64,000 bases of DNA from Gremmenia infestans (Eukaryota; Ascomycota; Leotiomycetes; Helotiales; Hamatocanthoscyphaceae), in assembly GCA_032629725.1 (NCBI GenBank), contig JAFEVB010000036.1:1612001-1676000 (forward strand), read 5' to 3'. Each line of letters begins with the position of its first letter. The stretch's first letter is position 1. Of this stretch, positions 46,723-59,100 are shown in pieces. A program made the position numbers and the translations under genes. The notes under the pieces are model-generated. The model made no database searches and was not told the DNA's origin. It saw nothing but the letters and a program-made list of their open reading frames with translations.

Positions 46723-46754
46723 TACAGTACAGTACAGTACTGTACTGTACTGTA
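46723..46754. repeat. 32-bp perfect palindrome upstream of MSS116
   Basis: Three-plus ACAGT pentamers meet their reverse complement (ACTGT) at a point between 46738 and 46739; all 16 base pairs match and there is no loop. It ends 123 bp before the MSS116 start codon, so it lies in the promoter or 5' UTR. Confidence 0.95.
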
Positions 46755-46877
46755 CCCCTATTTATTTCTTATCGTTATCTATCTCGCTGAGTAATCATAT
46801 TCTCCTCCACATGCACTGCGCATGGCAAGCGCCACGCGACAAAGAAGTTTTCACCAGCAACCAGAAAATCCAGCTTG

Positions 46878-48596
46878 ATGTTTTCCCTTACCACATTCCG
46901 ACGCAGTACACTCCTGCGAACTCTCATCACCACCACCATGCAAGAAGCCAAGAGACAACCTGCCAGACGGCATCCCTACAAAGGCAAGAGACCCATCAAC
47001 ACCGCTGCAGCTCCTTCTCGAAATGCTGCACCACCTGCACCTCCACCAAGAGTCGCGACTCCTCCTCTCACCGAGCAAATCCCCTTGGATACGCCGCGTT
47101 TTGCAGATCTTGCAAAGGAGAACCTGATTCATCCCATCATGCTGCAAACGATTACGCAGGATCTGAAGTTCGACCATATGATGCCCGTCCAAGCAGCAAC
47201 TCTACACGACCTCCTTGCGAAACGGATAGATGTGCTAGCACAAGCAAAGACGGGAACGGGCAAGACGGTCGCTTTTCTGCTGCCGGCCATACAGACGCTT
47301 CTCAACAAGAACAGAAACAAAGGGTCTGGGGTCTCCCTACTTGTCATCTCACCAACGAGAGAGCTTGCTATGCAAATCGCAAAGGAGGCAACAGCACTGC
47401 TCAAGCGTATGCCGCAGTATCAAATTAGCTTCGCCATTGGTGGAACAAACAAGACTACGGAGGAGAGGAAGATCCTAGCAGGCTGCGATATCCTGATAGC
47501 CACCCCTGGGCGTCTCCTCGACCACTTGAGCGACGAGAGGGTTCGAGGCTGCTTCAGAAACCTCGACACGCTCGTGCTCGATGAAGCAGACAGGCTTCTA
47601 GACATGGGATTCATGAATGATTTGAAGAAGATCGTCGCCTATCTGCCCGACAAGGCTAAGAGTAATAGACAAGGCATGCTCTTCTCCGCAACCATCGCGC
47701 CCCACGTGGAAAAGGTCGCCCATCTTGTTCTTTCAAAGGACTACAAGTTCATCTCCACCATCCCGAAAGGCGATCTCAATACCCACGAACGCGTGCCTCA
47801 GCACTTGATCGTCGTGCCCACCTTCTCCGACGTCGCAGCCGCCCTAGTCGGTTCTCTGCGCTCCGAGATCGCTCTTGAGGGCCCGGCCACCTTCAAAGCC
47901 ATCATCTTCGCCCCCACCGCTGCGCTCGCCGATTTCTATGGCGAGGTTCTGTCTGCTATGCCCGGGTTGGGAAATGTCAGTGTGCTACACTCGCGTGTGA
48001 GTCAGGGCAAGAGGACCAGTGTGACGAATGCTTTCCGAGAAGCCAAGCATGGAACCTTGGTAGCTACGGACGTCGTTGCGCGTGGTATGGACTTCCCCTC
48101 AGTTACAAATGTCTTCCAGGTTGGCATTCCTATGGACAAAGAATCATACATTCATCGATTGGGACGTACTGCTCGTGCTGGCCGCGAGGGCAGAGGAACA
48201 TTCATCCACGCCGCGGATGAGACATTTTTTTCCAAGTACACCTTGAAAGAAATTGCCTTTGAGAAAACCGAGGCAGATGTGAGCGCCAATAATGAGGTGA
48301 GAGCTATTGCTTCACGTATGGAGAGTCAAGCGAAGACCTATCAAGCTTGGCTAGGATATTATAAGGGACATGCCAAATCCATGGGCTGGGATACTGCCAG
48401 GCTGGTTCATGAGGGCAATAGGTTTGCTCTAGACGGCTTATGTGCACCAGAAGTGCCAGCTATCAACAAGTCGACAGTGGGTAAGATGGGTTTGAAGGGT
48501 GTACCAGGGTTGACTGTTCGACCTGATCCACCGAGAGAGCACAAAGCCAGAGGAGGTGGAGAGGGTAGAGCTGGCGGACGAGGCAGGGGCCATTAG
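46878..48596 (+). CDS. MSS116: Mitochondrial DEAD-box RNA helicase Mss116-like
   Basis: A single exon of 572 residues from the ATG at 46878 to TAG at 48594-48596. The N-terminus MFSLTTFRRSTLLRTLI is a mitochondrial presequence (Arg, Ser, Leu, no acids). Helicase motifs in order: MMPVQAATL (Q motif), AQAKTGTGKT (I), SPTRELAMQI (Ia), GG and TPGRLLDHL (Ib), VLDEADRLLDMGF (II, DEAD), FSATI (III), KAIIFAPTAA (IV), LVATDVVARGMDFP (V) and YIHRLGRTARAGREG (VI). After the core comes the C-terminal extension of the Mss116 group (WLGYYKGHAKSMGW) and a Gly/Arg-rich tail (RGGGEGRAGGRGRGH) for RNA contact. Mss116 unwinds RNA with ATP to help mitochondrial group I/II intron splicing and translation. Confidence 0.93.
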   Translation: MFSLTTFRRSTLLRTLITTTMQEAKRQPARRHPYKGKRPINTAAAPSRNAAPPAPPPRVATPPLTEQIPLDTPRFADLAKENLIHPIMLQTITQDLKFDHMMPVQAATLHDLLAKRIDVLAQAKTGTGKTVAFLLPAIQTLLNKNRNKGSGVSLLVISPTRELAMQIAKEATALLKRMPQYQISFAIGGTNKTTEERKILAGCDILIATPGRLLDHLSDERVRGCFRNLDTLVLDEADRLLDMGFMNDLKKIVAYLPDKAKSNRQGMLFSATIAPHVEKVAHLVLSKDYKFISTIPKGDLNTHERVPQHLIVVPTFSDVAAALVGSLRSEIALEGPATFKAIIFAPTAALADFYGEVLSAMPGLGNVSVLHSRVSQGKRTSVTNAFREAKHGTLVATDVVARGMDFPSVTNVFQVGIPMDKESYIHRLGRTARAGREGRGTFIHAADETFFSKYTLKEIAFEKTEADVSANNEVRAIASRMESQAKTYQAWLGYYKGHAKSMGWDTARLVHEGNRFALDGLCAPEVPAINKSTVGKMGLKGVPGLTVRPDPPREHKARGGGEGRAGGRGRGH

Positions 48597-49252
48597 ACGT
48601 GTTACTCTTACTGCGAGACTGTTACAAATAGTTTCTGGATTCTGCGCCTTGGACGAGAGATCCAAGGTGTCTAAAAATGTATAATTATTGCTGGGTTTTC
48701 GTTATTAGATTTGGTAGATAGAGATACCTTAGCGCCGGCGTCACAGAGGGTGGGATCGGGAATCCTCTGTTAATAGATTTCTTTCCTAGAGATCAAGAAA
48801 GTACCACGGGATTGATGATCTTTTTTGTGATGACTTGATATAAGAAGCGAGGCGTAATTGGTGGTCATGGTCAGCCAGTTGAATGCTGCCTCATACAGCT
48901 TTCGCGCCATCGGGACATCCTATAAGCGCAATGTTGGGGACTATGGCGCAAAGACTCCTCCTGCTCAAGTGTTTCGATTCGAAATGATAAGGAGCCTTAT
49001 TGATCTGCCTACAGCAGCTCACCACCTGACGCAAAGTGGCTTACAAACTCACAAGGCTTTTAGTGCCGCGAGACGTCTCGGTCTCGGTCGTCACATGAGA
49101 GCAAAGCATTTTCAAAGTAGGTATGTTTGTATATAAACATCGAAACATGAGACATTACATCTATCTATCATCTTGCCATAAGCCAGGATTACCTATACCG
49201 CCTATTACAGTACAACGTCCAACCAAATCCATATAAAAGAACACGTATCTCT
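48597..49252. other. Convergent intergenic region, 0.65 kb
   Basis: 3' regions of MSS116 (plus) and the WSC gene (minus). A plus-strand frame at 48867-49136 has an ATG but no recognisable features. Nothing else seen. Confidence 0.5.
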
Positions 49253-52200
49253 CTATGTGTTCGTAGCATTACCAGCATTATTTTTCGCCTTCACGCTATC
49301 AAACCAGTAGAGGCTCAGCCTATTTTCAGCACCGCAGTACTCCGTTGAGTTGCCAGGGCAAATAAAGCTGCATTGGCTATCCGAGACGTTCGCACTGGGC
49401 GTTGATCCTGAACTGCCTGCTACGTTGAGGGTATTTCCGCACCAACACTCGCGCCCATTTTCTACGCCTGCGTAGGCATGATCATAGCATGTCAAGAGAC
49501 ACATCGCGATAGTCATGTCCGTGCCATTGCTGAGGACTTTCGAGGAGAGGAGACGGTCATTGACTGGTTCAGTGGCACAGGAGTAGTAAGTGAAGTTGGC
49601 GTTTCCGTTCGAAACGACAGGCACGGTTAATAAGGGTGTTGCTGAGGTCGCGGAGGAGTTTTTGGTGGAGCTGCTGCTGCTGCTTAACGTGGAAAGTTGC
49701 GGTGAAGAGGATAGGAACGAGCTCGTACTTTTGACGAAAGGACTCGAGCTAGAGGCCGCTGAGCTCGATGCCGTCGAAGGTAAAATCGAAGAGGATGCGG
49801 ATTGTGTGCTAGAAAGGCTCAATATTCCAGGACTTGAGGGTGTGCTTACAAGACTCGAGGATGAGTTTGTGCTCGCCTTCAGGGTAGAGAGTGTCCTGTT
49901 CTTGATATACACATTCAGGCGGTTTCCAGCGCCGCAGTAAGCGGTTGTATCCCCAGCACATAACATTGAACAGTCGCTGTCCTTCGTAGTGACAGCTCCG
50001 GAACCAAAGCTGTTTCCGCACCAACACTCACGGCCATACTCAACACCGAAATAAGTGTAGGAAGAACAAGAAGAAGCACAGTATGCTACTGTTTGGTTGT
50101 CCGAGGGATAAGAGGCTGCCGCGAGAGCACGGACGTTTGTTCCTTCAGTATAGCAGCCAGCATAGTTGTACAAGCCGACTGAGGGGACGATAGTCGGGCT
50201 TGTTGGTTTCGCTGATGTGGCAGTACTAGTGGTGAGAATTGTGCCGGCGGGAGTGGAAACTGTGACACTTGTCTTCAATGTCATCGAAGAGCCAAGGGTG
50301 GTTAGAACACTGCTTAAAACATTTCCCCTTGAAGTCGTCGAAGAATTAGAGAAACCGGCTGGTGATGTGGTAGAAGCCGCGAGACTGTATAATTCAAGCC
50401 GGTTGCCTGCGCCACAATACTCGAGATTATTGCCAGGGCACAAGAAGCTACAATCTGCTTGGTTCGCAGCCTTGATACTCCCAGTGCCAAGTGTATTGCC
50501 GCAATAACCTGAGTTCATTGTCAGTGAGTTCATGATAGCGAGGATTGCACGTACATTCCCGTCCGTACTCAGCACCAAACCATTTGAACCCGGCACAAAA
50601 GGAGGCGCAAGATTCTAAAGTCATAGAATCGTTGGCATATGCAAGACCGGCTAGAGCACGAGCATTCGTAATCTCGGTCCAGCAACCCTGGAATGCCCAA
50701 TTGCCAATCGTTTGCTTGATTTGAGGACCACCTGTTGGAGTCGGAGTCCCAGTCCCAGTAGTCGTGCCACTACTGGTTGTGGTAGTAAGTGTAACATTAC
50801 CGCGCTGATACATGTTTAGTCTTGAGCCAGCTCCGCAATACTCCGTTCCATTGTCAGCACAGGTCATGCTGCAATCAGTACTTGCAGTAGAACTAGCACC
50901 ATTGCTGATAGAGTTGCCACACCAGCACTATTGACGGTCAGCGTTGAACGATCGGAGTATAAACGTCAACTCACCTCTCCCCCGTATTCCAGTCCAGCAT
51001 ATTTGTAATTGCCAGCAGAACAAGCATTAAGACATATTGCAACTGTCTTTGAAGTTGGAGTTAGCTGCTGTGACAATGCTCTACCACTGGTTCCTTCGGT
51101 ATAGCAGCCAATGCTCGTATAACCTCCAACACCAGGGTTGACAAAGGGTCCGCTTGGTGGGGTGGTCGTGACGTTTCCACTGAAGCCTCTGGCATCAGCA
51201 AACAATGAGATGTAGCTTCCGCCTGCTCCGCTTCCAATGCCGTTACCGCCGCAGATCTGGTTGATATCGCCGGCGCAAGGGTAGTTACAGTTGCCTTCAT
51301 CAACAGCCTGGATGGGTATTGTTGGCCCTCCCCAACATTCGCGGTTGTATTGAGTACCGCAGAAAGTATATCCAGCGGCAGAACAAGCTGCAATGCACAT
51401 AGGACTGGTGTTGTTTACATTTGCATAGAGTTGAGTCTTGAGTTGTCGACCGGGGTTGTTCTCCTTGAAGCACCCCGTGTAGCGATAATATCCCAGACCG
51501 TTAGGCTGGAGAGGAGGAGCTTGTTCCGAAACGCCGAGGCAGTCAAATTGAATGAATTGCTTTCTAAAATTTGGATCATCGACATTCATTGTCCATTGTG
51601 CACTTCCCGAGTACGGGTTCTCGTTCCACTGCTCTTTGGGTACTGAGCAGTAGAGAGTTGCAGTTGCATTCTCTCCGGGTGCTAGAGTGGTGCCTTCAGC
51701 GAGATCGATAGCATTGTTGGCTCCGATTATCCCTACAACCCCGAAAGGAGGTTTCGAAACCGTGATAGAGAGTCGAGCGCTGTCAGTAGTAGCGTTGTTT
51801 GTCAATCGCATTTTCAAGGAACGGGTAGTATTCTCCGTCACATTCCCGAAGGTGAAATTTGTACCCGACTTATACTGTACCCAACCAGCGCCGTCGGTAG
51901 TTTGGAACTCGAGAAGTGCAACCGGGGCACTTCCAGAAGTTCCAACCACATCAAAGGTCTTGTTACCACCGTTCGACTGCACAACTAGATAAGCAGCAAA
52001 GTTTCCGCTTGCAGAGGTATCAAAATTGACAGTAACAATGACTTCAGAATTCCCAGCAATAGTAGATGGAAGGCCAATGAAGGTAAATGGCCCAGCCCTC
52101 GGCCCTGACAAAGTGGTGTTGGCAGGAATATAAGGGCCGGTCTCGCTCTGGGTGGAGTAGAGAATGCTTCTGATTGACAAGTTACCATTTCCTAGATTGG

Positions 52201-54596
52201 TGAAGATCACAGACTGATTGACACCTCCGGCTTGAGCCCCAGTAACAACGCCTTGAAAAGCTAAAGTCACAGGGCTGACAGAGAGAAGAGGGTTCACACT
52301 TTGACCAGTACCACGCAGGCCGATGGGAGTAGTAGTACTATAGCCAGCCACTTTATTGGTAGTGCCAACGAGAATATCAGATGACAGTGGGCCAACAGCT
52401 TGCGGATCGAATGTTGCTTGGAAGCTAAAAGAGCTTTTAGCTGCTACCTGAAGTGGTAAACCTGGGACCCCGTTTATGACGAAGTTTTGATCCCCACTTA
52501 GGCTAACGTTCGTGACCGTAACGTCAATATTTGCCAGGCAAGTAACAGTCTTAACCGCAGTCGCTTTCTTCAGGTCTGATACTCCAAAATCATAAGGCAA
52601 AGAGCAATTGATCGGGAGATTGACGGGCGATCCAAATGCATAAAGAGCGCCTGCCGCAGTTCCCATATAAGCTCGGCCATCCCCAAAAACTGGTCGGGTG
52701 AACTTGAGTGGATTCGGAAAGTTGAAGGAGTTGATTAGGGTCATGAGGCCATTCACCGGTACTGCATTATAGATTCGGAGGGTAGATCCTTGGACATCAC
52801 TGGTCCATACAAGACCTGTTCCTGTTTGCCCATTCAGAGAAGTGACAGTCCCGTGACCCACGCCTAGAATGTACGCGTTTTTGGTAGGATTGTCAGCAAC
52901 TTTAGTGAAAGAAGGAACTCCCGCATCGCAGGAGAACTTGAAGACATGACTAGGGTATTGAATGACTAATCGCCTGGTTAGTACTAATATCGGTTCAGGT
53001 CTCGGAGGTTGTCTCTAAAGTCTCGAGACGGAGAGGTATCTCTACAAGCCCTGCCAGCATTTCAAAGAAAATGAAGGTGTGATATAAATATAGGAGGAAA
53101 AGAGTAAGGAAAACCTTCCGCGCTGCTTACCATTAATATAGATATATCCTCCCTCGAGAGGGAAGACGCCAGCTCCAGCATAAACCGAGTTCTCGTTCTG
53201 GTATACTTGAATAACATCATCCAGCTTGTTTGGACCATTCTGGTATCCTCCCAAATTGTCCAAGTTGAGCCAATAAGTTTTGCCACTTTTTCCTGTGACA
53301 ACACCCATGCGCTTCACATCGCCGCAGGAGAATTCGCTTGGAAGCAATTCCAGAGGGGTCGTGCCAAGATCTCGATCAGCACCATCTAGTTGTGTCTTCT
53401 CCCATGGCATGAAAAAATCCACAATAGTTAAACTACCGTCTTCGTTGATTGTCATATGAACAGCAGCTTCTTCAAGTGAGGTTGGCGGGTTTCGACCATT
53501 GACAGGAATCGTGCTGAGTTGAGAAGCGTACCCGTTTCCTGAGGCGAAGAACATCGATCCGGCGTCATCCGAGGCCAAACCTCCACCCGACATCCATACA
53601 CCACCTCCGGGGGTTGTATTTGGAACACCAGCACCTTCAGTTGCATATCTTTCAACCGTAGCCCCGGTTGTCTTATCCCAACCCATGATCCACCCAGTAA
53701 AATTGTATTGGACGCAGTGTGACGCAAACCCAGCGTAAATAAACTGTCCGGTATGGAGTATGGCAGGTCGCTGGTGATGAATACCTCCATTGAAACTTCG
53801 AACGGGATTGTTTCTTGCCACGGTACCCTCGAGGTTCACCGGGAAGTTCGGCCGCTCGCTGAGGTCTCTGACATCAATAGCGTGAACATAGTATCTTCCA
53901 TTGGGCTTGCCTTGGGCGGCAGTCCCGCCATCCTGGTCTGCATATGTCTTCGTTGTCAAGTACCATGTATCGGTATCCGGGTCAATGACGCCGGTTGCAG
54001 TGGAACCAATGCCTACCGAGGAATTAGAACTATGTTTTATTTCAATATCAAGAGCCAGAGCCAGAGCCAGACCTAGGAGATGAAACAAAGAAAGGAGTTG
54101 CTTACAAGGGGTGATGTCAACACACCCATTTAAGTCGGCAGCTAAAAATGGAATGTGTAGGTTTCGTTGTGCAGCAATAGCACCGGTCTTCGCGTTGACT
54201 TTGTAGATGTTGTTCTGCGTCGTTGCCAGATAGACATACTGGATACCATCTGCAGACGGGGTATACACTAGAGGCTGAGCAAAGAGTTGCTCTTTGGCAC
54301 CGTTATATATGCCCGGCAACTGAGTCACGAAGAGCTGGCCAAATTGTGAGGAGCCAACAATTGAAGGATCCATATTATGATTACTAGAAGGATTAGCAAT
54401 GAGATTGTAATATAACGAGGTACACTCACGATTGATATCCAGTCCTCGAATTATCACCTCCCCAAGTGATGGTATCCGTCGAAGCGAGAGAGTGGACCTG
54501 GTTGACGAGTGAGAGAATGGAAGTAATAACGAAGGTAGTAGAGAAGCTGGAAGACAGCTTCATCTTCGCCATTGAGGAAGTCATCGTTGAAAGCAT
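49253..54596 (-). CDS. Secreted propeller / five-WSC-domain protein
   Basis: Six exons on the minus strand: 54596-54430, 54383-54106, 54012-53131, 52965-50975, 50927-50555 and 50508-49253 (introns 46, 93, 165, 47 and 46 nt), 1648 residues. A signal peptide (MKLSSSFSTTFVITSIL from the ATG at 54563; other starts to 54596) precedes a PQQ/quinoprotein-like beta-propeller (to about residue 550: YVYLATTQNNIYKVNAKTG, WYLTTKTYADQDGG, GGVWMSGGGLASDDAGSMFF). The middle (about 550-915) has Ig-like repeats, e.g. SSFSFQATFDPQAVGPLSSD. Five WSC domains follow near 925, 1045, 1185, 1345 and 1537, each with the GC...C.C..Y...G.E.GRECWCG..C...C.G....CG pattern. Ser/Thr-rich linkers separate the last three. 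There is no clear C-terminal membrane helix or GPI signal, so it is likely secreted or wall-bound; WSC domains bind glucans. Confidence 0.9.
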
Positions 54597-56144
54597 AGAG
54601 AAGGTGGAGTGAGCCAGGAACGGCTCAGCAAAACGACAGTGTCCCAAGAATCTTTCTTTCTTGTTTGTCAGAGGTGCTTCATGGCTATATGTTATTATAG
54701 CAATTGAATCTCTCGCGGTCTCCACCAACTCCGAGTGCTCGTGCAGTACAGGTGAATTTCACTACTGCGCCATCAGAGAAGACTGGAGGGCAAAGTTGAA
54801 CACATCCATCGAAAGACTACAGTAAGGTAGTGAAGGGACAGCAGCAGTTTTGATACGAGGTTGTCGGTGCAAGGATATGGGAATGTGCATGGCAATCTAG
54901 AAGAAAGGGAAATATACAGTTAGGCCGGGCAGGGGCAAGGAGGGGCAAATGCAGGGGGGGTACTCGTAGGGGCAGGGCAGCAGGAGTTGTCGTAATCGCA
55001 TCCATCGCTTTGGGGCCATGGAGGTAAGTAGAGTAGAGTAGGTACTCGAGTACACAGTACAGGCCTGGTATGGAAATAACCCAGAGACAATTCCCCGCGA
55101 GATAAAAGAGGAAGGTAAACACAATCATATATATGGACATGGGTAGCTGCAGCTCGCATCTCCTCAATCTTCCTGCCGTACACCGTACTGTATTATAACA
55201 TGTTAATCAGACCAGGATCGCACAGCTGGGTCCTTGGTTCACTTACTCCGTACCATTTTAGCATAATTACTAAAAGGTAGCTCTTGCCCAAATAGCCTAC
55301 ACAATGATATGGAGAAGTAGTAGTTCGGTAGCACCCGCAGCAGCCCAGCCTACCTGCACATGGACCTTCTATATTGGGACACACACTTTGATATAGCATC
55401 TAACTTATTACTCGACCCTAGCCCCGGCCCGAGGTCTGAAGAATGAAATTGTTTATTGGTGACCATGAAACAGACTTTATCACATACCTAAGGTATACTG
55501 CATATTACACAACAGATGAGGTTGGACTTCAGCTGCGACCCCGCATAACCTTATCTCATTCTCAACACCATGACATAACGCCTCTGTCTGGGAATCTGAG
55601 CATATAGTAGCCTCATGCTCAACTAAACCGGCTGACTGCCGACCGCCACCAATTGAGTTCAGCGCCGGCTATACCATATGAAGCCAACGTAGTCAACTGT
55701 GGCTTGATTAAATTTAGGATCAATTACTATCGACGGCCAGGAGCCTCACTATCTCTGAGTTCGGCTGCCTTCGGTCGAGTCAGATACATTCATTCTTCAT
55801 ACCGTACCAAGGTACCTCCTAAGCTCAGATCAACCAAAACCCCTCGTTCGGGCACTAAGGGGATGGATGGTCGTTCATTCGGGTGGATTGGGAAAGGTAA
55901 ATGATCTCTCCAGTCTCGTGAGAGCAAAACATATGTCTAGAAGCACAGGATGGTGCGACCTTAGTGGATGTAAAACGAGCTCCTTACATTTAAGTCCAGG
56001 CCATGCTATTTATGCATTGCATCTCCCAGTCTCAATTGAGCCACCCTAATCCTAAAGAACACCTGAGCGTGATCCCTTCCTAAAACACTGCACCTAAAAA
56101 CAGTAGCATACATTGACAGCCTTGTCAAACATCGTGAATCATCC
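54597..56144. other. Intergenic spacer, 1.5 kb
   Basis: Promoter of the WSC gene and 3' region of the flippase gene. Short frames at 54817-55183 and 55653-55904 look random. No RNA gene recognised. Confidence 0.5.
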
Positions 56145-59100
56145 TCACCTCCCCTTGGGTCTCGAACTCGCCATTTCTCCATATCTACCTCTCTCCCTCG
56201 TGGTATCGTATGCTTGCAGTACCCTTGTCTGCGACTCATCTGCTTGCGAGAAAGCATACCCACGCTGTTTTCGCATGCGCTGTACTTGCCGAACCTTGCG
56301 GATTGCTTTTTGGAATTGTTCCATCCTGCGCATTTTGTATTAGTATGAAACATGGCGAGGAACAGGTAGTGGAGGGTGAGCGTAACATACCGAGGCCGGT
56401 AATCTTGGATATTGTACTTCTGGATCTCTTGAATGTGATGATACGTCTGCGGGTAGTACATTCGTTTCGCACTATTAAGTGTGTTAGCATGCGCTTCCAA
56501 AAATTGACGAGAATTAACGTACTACTTCCATGCAAAGTCGCGGGATAGACACAGAATCGGCAAGGCGAGTAGTTGCAGCCAGAAGACCGGGCTCGGGAAC
56601 AATCGAGGAACAACTCCTTCGTATTCTTCTGAAAATCCCAGCTTTGGTGCCACAGTGGCATATACTGCGACAAAGATCATCCAAATTATCATGCTGCCAG
56701 GTATGGATATCACGTGGTACTTGGTCCATATGTTAGTCACCAGTGCTGCCTTGCCCAGAACGGTCGCAAGGACTGCCGTGTAAAGTGCTGTACCCCAAAC
56801 CCAATGGCCTGCAGTTTTACCATCGCCCTGCGGGAGATCTCGCCACCAGATGCATTCAGACGCAATGTATAGAATCAATGAATGGTAGAATCCATTGCCG
56901 ACCCAGGAAAAGAATGAGTGCATTTTGAAAAATGTATTCTTTTGTCCGATTTGATAAAGTTGGGGATATCTGTCCAAAAGGCGCGCCGAGATAAATTGGT
57001 CGAAGATACCCATCGCAAGCGGCGGTAGAACGGTGAAGAACACGTTGTAGAAGGAAAGGGTCCAGGACTCGTAGATGACTTCTCCGGAGAAGGCATTCTG
57101 AAATGAGTACTGTGGCTTGTTAGCTGGGCATATTGTAGCAACATGTGATTTCTTACCCAGAATTGTGTCATGTACAAGGTGATGTTCTTGTAGAAAGAAA
57201 ATAAAATAACCTTGCTTATCCTTTGGTAACTCCAGGCTCCATGGACGAGCAGTAACTTCCGCAAATATCTAAATTGGCCGATGGCAACATCCGCGCTCCG
57301 TGCCGCCTGTAAACCTTCCATGCCACTGATACCCACTCCTATGTGTGCCGCTTGGATCATCGAAACATCATTTGCACCATCACCAATAGCCAACAAAATA
57401 GCTTTCATGTGACGCTTCACGAGCTTGACGACTAAAGCTTTTTGGAGTGGTGAAACACGGCAGCAGATGACTGCCTTGCACATAACAGCAAGGTCCAGAA
57501 AATTCTTTTCCAGATCTTTCTCCAGAGCATAGGTCAATGATTTCCCGTCAATGACAAGAGCCAAAGTGTCCAGGGCAAAGGTACCATCACCTTGATTTCG
57601 AATAGCATCAAGCTTCTTCTGTATGTTATCCCGAGTTGCTCCTGCAGATTCCTCATTGACAATCAAGAGCGTCATATCTTCGCTAATCAACTTACAACTC
57701 ATACCAATATTGATAGCAGTCTCCTGTCGGTCTCCAGTGAGTACCCAGACTTTGATGCCTGCTTCTTGAAGGGTGTGAATTGTTTCAGGAACACCGTCTT
57801 GTAAACGATCCTCGATAGCAGTCGCACCCAAGAGATAAAAGTCCCTCTCTAATATCTCTGCAGCCTTATCTAGTTCCTCTGCACGATTACCGCCAACTGT
57901 GGTCTGTGCCTTATCGAAAATTTGCCACCATTCCTGGAATTCTTGATCTGGGATCTCGCGCATGGCGAGACATAGTGTTCTGAGACCTTCAGATGCGTAC
58001 TCTTCGAGATGTTGTAGCGTGATTTCAACGTGGGGATTATCGGGACTTAGTCGTTCGAGAATAACAGTGTCTGCACCTTTGCAATAGCATCTGATCCTTC
58101 CGTCTGGGCACCGGAAGATCGCAGACATTCTCTTTCGGGTTGAGTTGAATTCGCAGACAGCGAGCAGCTCATATTCAAACAATTCTCCGGCTACGGTAAC
58201 TTGGACCGATCTTGGTTTACGAGCCGTAAATTGATAGCCCATCATTACGGCACCTTCGACTAAAGCACCCTCATCGGGCGATGCTGCTTGATACTTAATG
58301 GCCCCACCCTTCTCGTCATTTCTCTCCGGAATGACAGTGTGGCATGTCGCGAGAAGGGTCAAAAAGTGGTGTATCGCCGCACTCGATTCATGCGACTCGA
58401 GGTTCTGTTTTAATCGTTTGAAATCGTGGACTCCAATTTCGACCCCATCTTGAAATGTCGCCTGGCGATCTTCTGGAACTGTTTCCGCATATTGGATACC
58501 ACCAATTGAGCATTGCTTGAACTCCATCTGGTTGCATGTCAATGTACCAGTCTTATCAGAGAATATGTATTCAACCATGCCCAGTTCTTCGACCAAACTT
58601 GATGTTCGGCACACAGCGGGCGTATCCGTCTGGTCGTAATACATATCAAGATCATCATTTATGAGAATTGCGTGCCAGTATTTGACCATCTCGACAGTGA
58701 CGAACAGCGAGATGGGTACCAAGGCAGAATAGAGAACCCAATAGGTGAAAATATCAGACCAGAATTGTTGGACTTTCTGAAGAGCAGATGTTGAAGCAGC
58801 ATAATCAAGATAGGCCAGTTCCTTCCCGTGATATATCCGTATCAGAAGGTCTCCAATAGAACTTATGACACTCAGAATTACGAGAATGCCAATCAGCATC
58901 AATACCAACGTGTTCAGCTGTCGTTCCACAGCTGTCCGCTTGATTGGCGTAGCGGTGGCATTTCGCATGAGTTTTGTCTCGTGGCCAGTAAATACAACGA
59001 CACCATGAATCCAAGGAGTATTGCGCAATGTAGCACCTCGAAGCAGGAGTTGATCGGGCTGCAAAGGAAGCTCTTTCTCCCCGCCACCGGCTGCCACGGT

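Larger units (their letters stand above)
43761..46877. other. Repeat-rich intergenic region, 3.1 kb
   Basis: Divergent promoters of the Ecl1-like gene (minus) and MSS116 (plus). It is dense in simple sequence: GATGC/GAGGC tracts at 44016-44056, TGTAC-pentamer palindromes, the (CTATC)13 array and a CTTGCAGAG repeat near 46128-46157. The missing first exon of the Ecl1-like gene should lie here. No other gene recognised. Confidence 0.55.

Noticed and set aside
48867..49136. Plus-strand frame after MSS116
   Set aside because: Has an ATG but no family features and sits in a convergent 3' region.
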